Below, one piece after another: positions 1 through 5,644 of a stretch of 10,325 nt of DNA. The translations under genes were made by a program, and so were the position numbers. The stretch is from Massilia sp. UBA2604 (GTDB taxonomy: Bacteria > Pseudomonadota > Gammaproteobacteria > Burkholderiales > Burkholderiaceae_D), in NCBI GenBank assembly GCA_002339265.1, contig DDKG01000332.1:12022-22346 (forward strand), written 5' to 3'. How positions within the stretch are numbered: the first letter of the stretch is position 1; the number at the start of each line of letters is the position of its first letter. The notes below the pieces were generated by a model. The model had not been told where the DNA came from. It did not search any database and worked only from the letters and a program-made list of their open reading frames with translations.

Positions 1-245
1 GCGAACACGCGGTCCTTGTATTCGGAGGCGAAGTTGACCGCCTCGATGTCGACCCCGACCACGTCGGCCACGCTGGCCGCGTCGATCCAGTCCTGGCGCG
101 TCGAGCAGTATTCGGAGTCGTCGTCGTCTTCCCAGTTCTTCATGAACAGGCCGACCACGTCGTAGCCCTGTTCCTTCAGCATCCACGCCGCGACCGAGGA
201 GTCGACTCCGCCCGACATCCCGATCACGACTTTTTTCTTGCTCAT
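1..245 (-). CDS. mnmA: tRNA-specific 2-thiouridylase MnmA, N-terminal part (runs off the left edge)
   Basis: MnmA activates U34 of the Lys, Glu and Gln tRNAs with ATP and inserts sulfur delivered by the Tus relay, giving 2-thiouridine at the wobble position; it is cytoplasmic. The visible 81 codons begin [20 protein letters not shown]. The SGGVDSS P-loop (about residues 11-17) is the ATP-pyrophosphatase signature, and it is followed by [13 protein letters not shown] and EYCSTRQDW, both typical of MnmA. The ATG at 245-243 is the only sensible start, because the P-loop motif lies immediately after it. The ribosome site is weak (GGA about 8 nt upstream). The gene starts 18 nt after the stop of the Nudix gene on the same strand, so the two are probably cotranscribed; a nudJ-mnmA pair also occurs in E. 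coli. The C-terminal two thirds, including the second catalytic Cys, lies outside the window. Confidence 0.95.
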   Translation of the reverse strand, partial: MSKKKVVIGMSGGVDSSVAAWMLKEQGYDVVGLFMKNWEDDDDSEYCSTRQDWIDAASVADVVGVDIEAVNFASEYKDRVF

Positions 246-263
246 GTTACGTCCGTATTGAAT

Positions 264-746
264 TCAGATCCCGCCCTCGAACACCGAGGGGTGGGTGTGC
301 AGCAGGGACAGCGGCGTGCTCTGGCCGGCCAGGTAGTCGTCCACGCACTTGAGCACGATCGGGCTGCGGTGGCGGTCGGCGGTGGCGGCGATCTCGTCGC
401 GCGTCATCCACAGGGTGCGCAGGATGCCTTCGTCGAGCGGCTGGTCGAACTTGCGGCCAACGGCCCCGGCGAAGGTGAAGCGCAGGTAGGTGACGTCGGC
501 ATTGCGCGACTTCGAGTGGTAGCGCGACATGTACATCCCCACCAGCGTGCGCGGTATGAACTCGTGGGCGGTTTCCTCGAGCGCTTCGCGCACGACCGCC
601 TGCTCCAGCGATTCGTGCGGGTCGAGATGGCCGGCGGGCTGGTTCAGCTTGATGCCCTCGCTCGTCTCTTCCTCGATCAACAGGAAACGGCCCTCGTGCT
701 CGATGATCGCAGCCACGGTAACCGATGGTTTGAAGATGTCGCTCAT
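264..746 (-). CDS. nudJ: NudJ-like Nudix hydrolase
   Basis: This is a 160-residue Nudix pyrophosphohydrolase. Proteins of the NudJ type hydrolyse nucleoside di- and triphosphates and thiamine precursor pyrophosphate (HMP-PP). The Nudix box runs from about residue 39 to 61: GHLDPHE, seven residues, then REALEETAH. The catalytic REXXEE core (R53, E54, E57, E58) is intact. The usual Gly of EEXGU is Ala60 here. The flanks NQPAGHL before the box and a late SPIVLKCVDDYLAG segment resemble E. coli NudJ, whose length (about 153) is similar. The ATG at 746 has a good ribosome site (AAGGACAGG ending 1 nt before the ATG) and precedes the first beta strand. mnmA follows on the same strand. The assignment to NudJ rather than another Nudix subgroup rests on similarity and on the mnmA neighbour; the true substrate cannot be read from sequence. 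Confidence 0.9.
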   Translation of the reverse strand: MSDIFKPSVTVAAIIEHEGRFLLIEEETSEGIKLNQPAGHLDPHESLEQAVVREALEETAHEFIPRTLVGMYMSRYHSKSRNADVTYLRFTFAGAVGRKFDQPLDEGILRTLWMTRDEIAATADRHRSPIVLKCVDDYLAGQSTPLSLLHTHPSVFEGGI

Positions 747-989
747 GCCTGTCCTTGAAAATGAGCCGGTATTCTACCTCGGGCAAGGGCTGCTCTGCTC
801 AGCCTTGCCCTGCCTGCGGTGCTTGCCTGTCGTTAATTCGGCTTGATCTGTCGCAAAAATGCCGGCAAATCGATCGCGAGGCGTGAGTTTTGTCACAAGC
901 ATTGCAAATTCATTAAAAGCAGGCGACTATTAGGGTAATTGCCGTAAAGACAGGTTGTGCACTCGAGTATTCCAACGTACGGAGGTGTC
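747..989. promoter_or_regulatory. Divergent intergenic region between nudJ and pntAA
   Basis: This spacer should hold promoters for both nudJ (minus) and the pnt operon (plus). On the minus strand, TAGAAT (776-771) is a reasonable -10 for nudJ about 25 nt upstream of the ATG, but no convincing -35 stands before it. On the plus strand, TTGTCA (890-895) followed after 18 nt by TAAAAG (914-919) is a weak candidate promoter for pntAA. An 8-bp inverted repeat, GGGCAAGG (781-788) and CCTTGCCC (803-810), lies between the two candidates and could be a hairpin or a protein site. All these are inspection-level predictions. The pntAA ribosome site GGAGGTG (981-987) at the right end is much clearer. Confidence 0.3.
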
Positions 990-2102
990 ATGAGGATAGG
1001 CATACCGGCCGAGACAAGGCCGGGCGAGACGCGTATTGCAGCAACTCCCGAAACCGTCAAGAAGCTGGCCGCCAAACACCAGGTGCTGGTGCAGGCCGGC
1101 GCCGGCCTGCATGCCGCGGCGCCCGACAGCGCCTTCGAGGCGGCCGGCGCCAGCATCGTCGATGCCGCCACGGCCTTCGGCGCCGACATGGTGCTCAAGG
1201 TGCGCAGCCCGGACGCCGCCGAACGCGGCCTGATGCGGCGCGACGCGGTGCTGGTCGGGATGCTCGACCCCTTCGACGCCGACAACCTGGCCGCGCTGGC
1301 CGCGAGCGGCCTCACCGCCTTCGCGCTGGAAGCGGCGCCGCGCATCACGCGCGCGCAGTCGCTCGACGTGCTCTCTTCGCAGGCCAATATCGCCGGCTAC
1401 AAGGCCATCCTGCTGGCCGCCAATACCTATGGGCGCTTCATGCCGATGCTGATGACGGCGGCCGGCACGGTCAAGGCGGCGCGCGTGCTGATCATGGGCG
1501 TGGGCGTGGCCGGCTTGCAGGCGATCGCCACTGCCAAGCGCCTGGGCGCCGTGATCGAGGCGTCCGACGTGCGTCCGCCGGTCAAGGAACAGGTGGAGTC
1601 GCTCGGCGCCAAGTTCATCGACGTGCCCTACCTGACCGACGAGGAGCGCGAGATCGCCCAGGGCAGCGGCGGCTATGCGCGGCCGATGCCGGCCGACTGG
1701 ATGCGGCGCCAGGCCGACCTGGTACACGAACGCGCGAAGCTGGCCGACATCGTCGTCACCACCGCCCTGATCCCGGGCCGCAAGGCGCCGGTGCTGATCG
1801 GCGAGGAGACGGTGCGCGCGATGAAGCCGGGCTCGGTGATCGTCGACATGGCCATCGCCCAGGGCGGCAACTGTCCGCTGACGGAACTCGGCAAGACTGT
1901 CGTCAAGCACGGGGTGCATATTATCGGCGAGCCCAATCTGGCGGCGCTGGTGCCGGCCGATGCGTCGGCCCTGTATGCGCGCAACGTGCTGGACTTCCTC
2001 AAGCTGGTGATCGACAAGGACGACCGCTTCTTCATCGATCGCGAGGACGAGATCGTGACCGCGACGCTGGTGTGCGCGAATGGGGAAGTATTGCGCAAGT
2101 AG
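990..2102 (+). CDS. pntAA: NAD(P) transhydrogenase subunit alpha part 1 (NAD-binding dI)
   Basis: This is the soluble NAD(H)-binding component (dI) of the proton-translocating transhydrogenase, which passes hydride from NADH to NADP+ in exchange for inward proton flow. The protein of 370 residues matches the split alpha-1 type (about 380 in Rhodospirillum rubrum) rather than the fused 510-residue E. coli PntA. RAQSLD at 121-126 carries residues equivalent to the R. rubrum RQD-loop ligands (here R118, Q123, D126). The Rossmann motif GVGVAGLQA is at 170-178. GGY at 227-229 marks the mobile loop, and QGGNCPLTE at 291-299 is the dI signature. I chose ATG 990 because GGAGGTG stands just before it and the protein then begins MRIGIPAE as expected; an in-frame GTG at 957 would add 11 unconserved residues. 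It is followed by pntAB after 41 nt. Confidence 0.96.
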   Translation: MRIGIPAETRPGETRIAATPETVKKLAAKHQVLVQAGAGLHAAAPDSAFEAAGASIVDAATAFGADMVLKVRSPDAAERGLMRRDAVLVGMLDPFDADNLAALAASGLTAFALEAAPRITRAQSLDVLSSQANIAGYKAILLAANTYGRFMPMLMTAAGTVKAARVLIMGVGVAGLQAIATAKRLGAVIEASDVRPPVKEQVESLGAKFIDVPYLTDEEREIAQGSGGYARPMPADWMRRQADLVHERAKLADIVVTTALIPGRKAPVLIGEETVRAMKPGSVIVDMAIAQGGNCPLTELGKTVVKHGVHIIGEPNLAALVPADASALYARNVLDFLKLVIDKDDRFFIDREDEIVTATLVCANGEVLRK

Positions 2103-2143
2103 ATTCAGTCGAGCCAGAACAGAACAGGACAGGAGACAAAGGC

Positions 2144-2482
2144 ATGGACATCAGCCACACCATCATCAACCTGATCATCTTCGTGCTGGCGATCTACGTC
2201 GGCTACCACGTGGTCTGGACCGTCACCCCCGCGCTGCACACGCCCCTGATGGCGGTTACCAATGCCATCTCGGCGATCGTGATCGTCGGCGCCATGCTGG
2301 CCGCCGGCCTGACCGAAGGCCTGACCGGCCGCGTGGCCGGCACGGTGGCGGTGGCGCTGGCGGCGGTGAACGTGTTCGGCGGCTTCCTGGTCACCCAGCG
2401 CATGCTGGAGATGTTCAAGAAGAAGGAGCCGAAGGCCGTGAAGGAAAAGCTCGAGGCGAAGATCGAGGAGAAGCAGGCATGA
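2144..2482 (+). CDS. pntAB: NAD(P) transhydrogenase subunit alpha part 2 (membrane dII fragment)
   Basis: This is the small membrane subunit that, with the membrane part of PntB, forms the proton-conducting dII domain of the transhydrogenase. It has 112 residues, usual for the split-alpha type. Three hydrophobic segments are visible: about residues 5-26, 38-58 and 64-84. They are followed by a charged, lysine- and glutamate-rich cytoplasmic tail (KKKEPKAVKEKLEAKIEEKQ). The ATG at 2144 is preceded by AGGAGA (2131-2136), and the reading frame upstream of it is not conserved-looking. The stop overlaps the start of pntB by 4 nt (ATGA), which suggests translational coupling and equal subunit supply. 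Confidence 0.95.
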   Translation: MDISHTIINLIIFVLAIYVGYHVVWTVTPALHTPLMAVTNAISAIVIVGAMLAAGLTEGLTGRVAGTVAVALAAVNVFGGFLVTQRMLEMFKKKEPKAVKEKLEAKIEEKQA

Positions 2483-3936
2483 ACGCGATCAGCATGAACG
2501 TCGTCACCCTGTTCTACCTGGTCGCCTCGGTCTGCTTCATCCAGGCGCTCAAGGGCCTGTCCTCGCCCTCGACCGCGCGCCTCGGCAACGCCTTCGGCAT
2601 GGCCGGGATGGCGATCGCCGTAGTGACCACGGTGGCGCTGATGCTCAAGCTGCAGGGCAATCTGGGGCAGGGCGGCGGCTCGGGCTTCGGCCTGGTGCTG
2701 CTGGGCGTGGTAGTCGGCGGCGCAATCGGCGCCTATGCCGCGAAGAAGGTCGAGATGACCAAGATGCCCGAGCTGGTGGCTGCGATGCACTCGCTGATCG
2801 GCCTGGCCGCGGTATGCATCGCGATTGCGGCGGTCTCCGAACCGTGGGCCTTCAATATCGCCACCCGCGAGACGCCGCTCCCGTTCGGCAACCGACTGGA
2901 GCTGTTCATCGGCACCTTCGTGGGCGCGGTGACTTTCTCGGGGTCGGTGATCGCCTTCGGCAAGCTGTCGGGCAAATACAAGTTCCGCCTGTTCCAGGGA
3001 GCGCCGGTGCGCTTCGCCGGGCAGCACATCCTGAACCTGGTGCTGGCGATCGCGATCGTCGTGCTGGGACTGATGTTCTGCTTCGCCGACGGCGTGGCGC
3101 CGAGCTGGACGCCCTTCATCCTGATGGCGGCGCTGGCCTTCGTGCTGGGCGTCTTGATCATCATCCCGATCGGCGGGGCCGACATGCCGGTGGTGGTGTC
3201 GATGCTGAACTCGTATTCCGGCTGGGCCGCGGCCGGCATCGGCTTCTCGCTGAACAACTCGATGCTGATCATCGCCGGCTCGCTGGTCGGCTCAAGCGGC
3301 GCGATCCTGTCGTACATCATGTGCAAGGCGATGAACCGCTCCTTCTTCAACGTGATCCTGGGCGGCTTCGGCGGCGAGGCGGCCGCGGACGACGGCGGCG
3401 CCAAGGAGCAGCGTCCCGTCAAATCGGGTTCGGCGGAGGATGCCGCCTTCATCCTGCAGAACGCCGAGTCGGTGATCATCGTCCCCGGCTACGGCCTGGC
3501 GGTGGCGCGCGCCCAGCACACGGTGAAGGAACTGGTCGACAAGCTGACCGAACACGGCGTGACGGTGCGCTACGCGATCCACCCGGTGGCGGGCCGCATG
3601 CCTGGCCACATGAACGTCTTGCTGGCCGAAGCCGAAGTGCCCTACGACCAGGTGGCCGAGATGGAAGACATCAACGGCGAATTCGGCCAGACCGACGTAG
3701 TGCTGATCCTGGGCGCGAACGACGTGGTCAACCCGGCCGCGAAGGATCCGAAATCGCCGATCGCCGGCATGCCGATCCTGGAGGCCTACCGCGCAAAAAG
3801 CATCATCGTCAACAAGCGCTCGATGGCCTCCGGCTACGCCGGCCTGGACAACGACCTGTTCTACCAGCCCAACACGATGATGGTCTTCGGCGACGCCAAG
3901 AAGGTCATCGAATCGATGGTCAAGGCCGTCGAATAA
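2479..3936 (+). CDS. pntB: NAD(P) transhydrogenase subunit beta
   Basis: This beta subunit has an N-terminal multi-helix membrane region (about residues 5-285) for proton movement and a C-terminal NADP(H)-binding dIII (about 315-485). Conserved dII residues are visible: His104 in MHSLIGLAAV, equivalent to the proton-pathway His91 of E. coli PntB, and GADMPVVVSMLNSYSGWAAA at 233-252, containing Asp235 and Asn244. The dIII region shows the Rossmann-like PGYGLAVA (336-343), HPVAGRMPGH (368-377), the MEDIN segment (395-399) and KRSMASGYAG (446-455). The length of 485 is slightly longer than the 462 of E. coli; residues 296-318 form a Gly- and Asp-rich linker between dII and dIII. The start overlaps the pntAB stop. 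MNVVTLF six codons later is a possible alternative start. Leu TTG codons are rare, as in the rest of the operon. Confidence 0.96.
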   Translation: MNAISMNVVTLFYLVASVCFIQALKGLSSPSTARLGNAFGMAGMAIAVVTTVALMLKLQGNLGQGGGSGFGLVLLGVVVGGAIGAYAAKKVEMTKMPELVAAMHSLIGLAAVCIAIAAVSEPWAFNIATRETPLPFGNRLELFIGTFVGAVTFSGSVIAFGKLSGKYKFRLFQGAPVRFAGQHILNLVLAIAIVVLGLMFCFADGVAPSWTPFILMAALAFVLGVLIIIPIGGADMPVVVSMLNSYSGWAAAGIGFSLNNSMLIIAGSLVGSSGAILSYIMCKAMNRSFFNVILGGFGGEAAADDGGAKEQRPVKSGSAEDAAFILQNAESVIIVPGYGLAVARAQHTVKELVDKLTEHGVTVRYAIHPVAGRMPGHMNVLLAEAEVPYDQVAEMEDINGEFGQTDVVLILGANDVVNPAAKDPKSPIAGMPILEAYRAKSIIVNKRSMASGYAGLDNDLFYQPNTMMVFGDAKKVIESMVKAVE

Positions 3937-3951
3937 CCGCAAGCACTAGCC

Positions 3952-4077
3952 CAACAATGAGGGTCAGAGTCGATTTATTGGCCAATTTCCAACCAGATAA
4001 TTAGGGTCAGAGTCGAATTCTTTGACAACATCGAGCTAAGAAATTGCTCAATAATTTTACTCTGACCCTCATTGTTG
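3952..4077. repeat. GGGTCAGAGTCG-type inverted repeat element, copy A (composite)
   Basis: This AT-rich element lies between pntB and the tetR-family gene. Its ends are a perfect 19-bp inverted repeat: CAACAATGAGGGTCAGAGT (3952-3970) and its reverse complement (4059-4077). A third copy of the core, in the direct orientation, sits inside at 3999-4019 (AATTAGGGTCAGAGTCGAATT). The part 3999-4032 matches the complement of 5600-5633 in copy B at 32 of 34 positions, so A and B belong to one family in opposite orientation. The element contains no gene. From memory, repeats with this core occur in many proteobacterial genomes near IS200-like REP-associated transposases; that link is inference here because no transposase is in the window. 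It may also act as a hairpin behind pntB, but no T-run follows, so a classic terminator is not supported. Confidence 0.85.
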
Positions 4078-4102
4078 ATCTTTAGCGGGTGAGCAAAGTA
4101 AT

Positions 4103-4131
4103 TTGAGAAAGTTCTAGACGACCGGTCTAAT
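4103..4131 (+). promoter_or_regulatory. Predicted sigma-70 promoter of the NemR-like regulator gene
   Basis: TTGAGA (4103-4108, 5 of 6 to consensus) and TCTAAT (4126-4131, 5 of 6) are separated by exactly 17 nt. Transcription would start near 4138, only about 12 nt before the ATG at 4150, leaving almost no leader. The operator palindrome occupies the spacer and overlaps the -10, which fits repression by blocking RNA polymerase. A second TATAGT at 4138-4143 lacks a matching -35. Confidence 0.6.
4115..4129. promoter_or_regulatory. Operator palindrome, site 1 (tetR promoter)
   Basis: The sequence TAGAC-GACCG-GTCTA is a perfect 5-bp inverted repeat around a 5-nt centre. An almost identical copy (one base different, in the centre) lies in front of the DJ-1 gene at 4809-4823. 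The position between the -35 and -10 elements and the presence of a TetR-family gene directly downstream point to autorepression. Binding is inferred and not shown. Confidence 0.8.
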
Positions 4132-4149
4132 CGAGGCTATAGTGCAGAC

Positions 4150-4755
4150 ATGGCGAAAACAAGCACACACGAATTTTCCGACGTCCGTGACAATATTGTC
4201 GCGGTGGGGCAGCGCATCATGGCCGGCAAGGGATTTTCGGCGGTGGGGCTGAACGAGATCCTGGCCACGGCGGGCGTCCCGAAGGGGTCGTTCTATCATT
4301 ACTTCGGGTCGAAGGACGCGTTCGGCGAAGCGCTGCTGGCCAGGTATTTCGAGGACTACCTGGCCGACATGGATCGCTTGTTCCAGGAGCCTGGCAAAAC
4401 AATGGCGCAACGGCTGGTGAACTATTTTGCGTCGTGGCGCGCCAACCAGTCGTTTGACGATTGCCAGGGTAAATGCCTTGCGGTCAAGCTGGGGGCGGAG
4501 GTGGCGGATTTGTCGGAGCCAATGCGGTTGACCTTGAAGCAGGGCACCGCTGATATCGTTGCCCGCCTGGCGTACGCGATCGAGAGTGGCGCAGCGGATG
4601 GCTCGCTGGCGGCGCAGATAAACCCCGCGCAGTTGGCCGAAAGCCTGTACCAGCTCTGGCTCGGCGCCAGTGTCATGGCGAAGATCGTGCGCGATGTGTC
4701 GCCGTTCGACGCAGCCATGGAGACGACGCAGAACTTGCTGAACCTGGCCCGCTGA
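4150..4755 (+). CDS. NemR-like TetR-family repressor
   Basis: This 201-residue TetR/AcrR-family regulator has an N-terminal helix-turn-helix (about 12-58) ending in VPKGSFYHYFGSKDAFGEAL, a stretch nearly the same in E. coli NemR (VPKGSFYHYFRSKEAFG). The ligand domain also resembles NemR: KCLAVKLGAEVADLSEPMR at 108-126 against GCLTVKLSAEVCDLSEDMR, and LWLGASVMAKI at 169-179 against LWLGANLQAKI. E. coli NemR senses hypochlorite, methylglyoxal and quinones through a reversible Cys106-Lys175 bond; the aligned residues here are Cys109 and Lys178, with an extra Cys105. The gene has its own promoter and operator, almost no Shine-Dalgarno sequence (only a distant GAGG), and its own terminator. Six of 21 leucines are TTG, higher than in the flanking operons, which suggests foreign origin. 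The specific effector is inferred. It is not necessarily an ortholog of nemR, since no nemA or gloA is adjacent. Confidence 0.88.
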   Translation: MAKTSTHEFSDVRDNIVAVGQRIMAGKGFSAVGLNEILATAGVPKGSFYHYFGSKDAFGEALLARYFEDYLADMDRLFQEPGKTMAQRLVNYFASWRANQSFDDCQGKCLAVKLGAEVADLSEPMRLTLKQGTADIVARLAYAIESGAADGSLAAQINPAQLAESLYQLWLGASVMAKIVRDVSPFDAAMETTQNLLNLAR

Positions 4756-4770
4756 TCGCGGGTCGAACCG

Positions 4771-4797
4771 GACGCTTTTGATCAAGCGTCTTTTTTT
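4771..4797 (+). terminator. Rho-independent terminator after the tetR-family gene
   Basis: A perfect 7-bp stem, GACGCTT (4771-4777) with AAGCGTC (4784-4790), encloses the loop TTGATC, and seven Ts follow directly (4791-4797). It starts 15 nt after the regulator's stop codon. It should stop regulator transcripts before the DJ-1 gene, so the two genes are separate transcription units despite sharing an operator. Confidence 0.85.
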
Positions 4798-4825
4798 GAA
4801 CTATCATGTAGACGACTGGTCTACT
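4796..4825 (+). promoter_or_regulatory. Predicted promoter of the DJ-1/PfpI gene
   Basis: TTGAAC (4796-4801) and TCTACT (4820-4825) are spaced by 18 nt and take the same position relative to the operator as the tetR promoter elements do. Both hexamers match consensus at only 4 of 6, so the promoter is predicted mainly by analogy. TATAAA at 4825-4830 is an alternative -10 but has no -35 at proper distance. The -35 begins in the last Ts of the preceding terminator. A strong ribosome site AGGAG (4830-4834) stands 7 nt before the ATG. Confidence 0.5.
4808..4824. promoter_or_regulatory. Operator palindrome, site 2 (DJ-1 promoter)
   Basis: The sequence G-TAGAC-GACTG-GTCTA-C is a 6-bp perfect inverted repeat around a 5-nt centre. 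Its central 15 bases differ from site 1 (4115-4129) only at one centre base (T for C). The repeated spacing and sequence in two neighbouring promoters is strong evidence for a common regulator, most simply the NemR-like protein encoded just upstream. Confidence 0.82.
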
Positions 4826-4841
4826 ATAAAGGAGTTGCATC

Positions 4842-5519
4842 ATGAATATCCTGATCGTACTGACCTCGCATGACACCCTTGGCAACACCGGCCGCAAGAC
4901 CGGTTTCTGGCTGGAAGAGCTGGCCGCGCCGTATTACGCGCTCAAGGAGGCCGGCGCCCGCCTGGTGCTGGCCTCGCCGCAAGGAGGCCAGCCGCCGCTC
5001 GATCCCAAGAGCAATGAGCCGGCCTTCCAGACCGAACAGACGCGCCGCTTCGAGGCGGATCCAGCCGCGATCGCCGCACTCGCCAATACCGTGCGTCTCG
5101 ACAGCGTTTCCCATGACGATTTCGACGCCGTGTTCTACCCTGGCGGCCATGGCCCGCTGTGGGATCTGGCCGAAGACCGGCGCTCGATCGCCCTGATCGA
5201 GTCCTTCGTCGCGGCCGCCAAGCCGGTGGCGCTGGTGTGCCACGCCCCGGGTGTCCTGCGCCATGTGAAGAATGCGGACGGCACGGCTTTGGTCCAGGGC
5301 CGGAAAGTCACCGGCTTCGCCAACTCCGAGGAAGCCGCGGTCGAACTGACCGACATCGTGCCTTTCCTGGTGGAAGACGAACTCAAGGCAAAGGGTGGCA
5401 TCTATTCGCGAGGCGACGACTGGGCGCCGTACGTGGTGGTCGATGGCCTCTTGATCACGGGCCAGAACCCCGCCTCGTCGGAAGCGGCCGCCAAAGCGTT
5501 GCTGGCGCGCCTCGCATGA
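4842..5519 (+). CDS. DJ-1/PfpI-family protein, Hsp31/glyoxalase III-like
   Basis: This 225-residue protein has the class I glutamine amidotransferase-like fold of the DJ-1/PfpI superfamily. The nucleophile elbow is ALVCHAPG (130-137) with Cys133 and the neighbouring His134. An N-terminal TGFWLEE (20-26) gives the glutamate that hydrogen-bonds the cysteine (E25 or E26), and FANSEE (159-164) is the likely site of the acid of the triad. YPGGHGPLWDL (99-109) is typical of the Hsp31/Glx3 subgroup, whose members convert methylglyoxal to lactate without glutathione or act as chaperones. Length and motifs fit that subgroup better than the short (about 170-residue) PfpI/YhbO type. The NemR-like regulator upstream and the shared operator support a role in electrophile detoxification. 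Function is inferred; an amidotransferase activity is not expected because no synthase partner is present. Confidence 0.85.
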   Translation: MNILIVLTSHDTLGNTGRKTGFWLEELAAPYYALKEAGARLVLASPQGGQPPLDPKSNEPAFQTEQTRRFEADPAAIAALANTVRLDSVSHDDFDAVFYPGGHGPLWDLAEDRRSIALIESFVAAAKPVALVCHAPGVLRHVKNADGTALVQGRKVTGFANSEEAAVELTDIVPFLVEDELKAKGGIYSRGDDWAPYVVVDGLLITGQNPASSEAAAKALLARLA

Positions 5520-5559
5520 CTAGCCTCTGTCCTATGCCGAAAAAATTTCCACCCCTCTA

Positions 5560-5637
5560 AATGAGGGTCAGAGTCGAATTAATTTCCAATTGATTTACTG
5601 AAGTTGTCAAACAATTCGACTCTGACCCTAATTGTTG
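5560..5637. repeat. GGGTCAGAGTCG-type inverted repeat element, copy B
   Basis: This is an AT-rich imperfect palindrome between the converging DJ-1 and ubiH genes. The arms AGGGTCAGAGTCGAATT (5564-5580) and its reverse complement (5613-5629) match over 17 bp without a mismatch, around a 32-nt centre. The right half on the complementary strand (5633-5600) aligns with 3999-4032 of copy A at 32 of 34 positions. Located between two convergent genes, the hairpin could help end transcription from both sides, although it has no T-run. No coding sequence is present. The relation to REP-associated transposase substrates is from memory and unproven here. Confidence 0.85.
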
Positions 5638-5644
5638 GGGGGGC

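Noticed and set aside
957..989. GTG start for pntAA at 957
   Set aside because: A strong Shine-Dalgarno sequence stands immediately before ATG 990, and the protein starts in the family-typical way from there.
930..1919. Minus-strand frame of 329 codons opposite pntAA
   Set aside because: It is the antisense of a conserved enzyme with no domain of its own.
2814..4004. Plus-strand frame of 396 codons inside pntB
   Set aside because: It is the shifted frame of pntB, extremely rich in Arg and Gly; pntB has clear motifs in its own frame.
3952..4077. Rho-independent terminator of the pnt operon
   Set aside because: The arms can pair, but the loop is about 88 nt and no T-run follows; it is called as a repeat, and any terminator role is open.
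3952..5637. CRISPR-like repeats from the recurring GGGTCAGAGTCG core
   Set aside because: The copies are few, irregularly spaced and in both orientations, with no uniform spacers and no cas genes.
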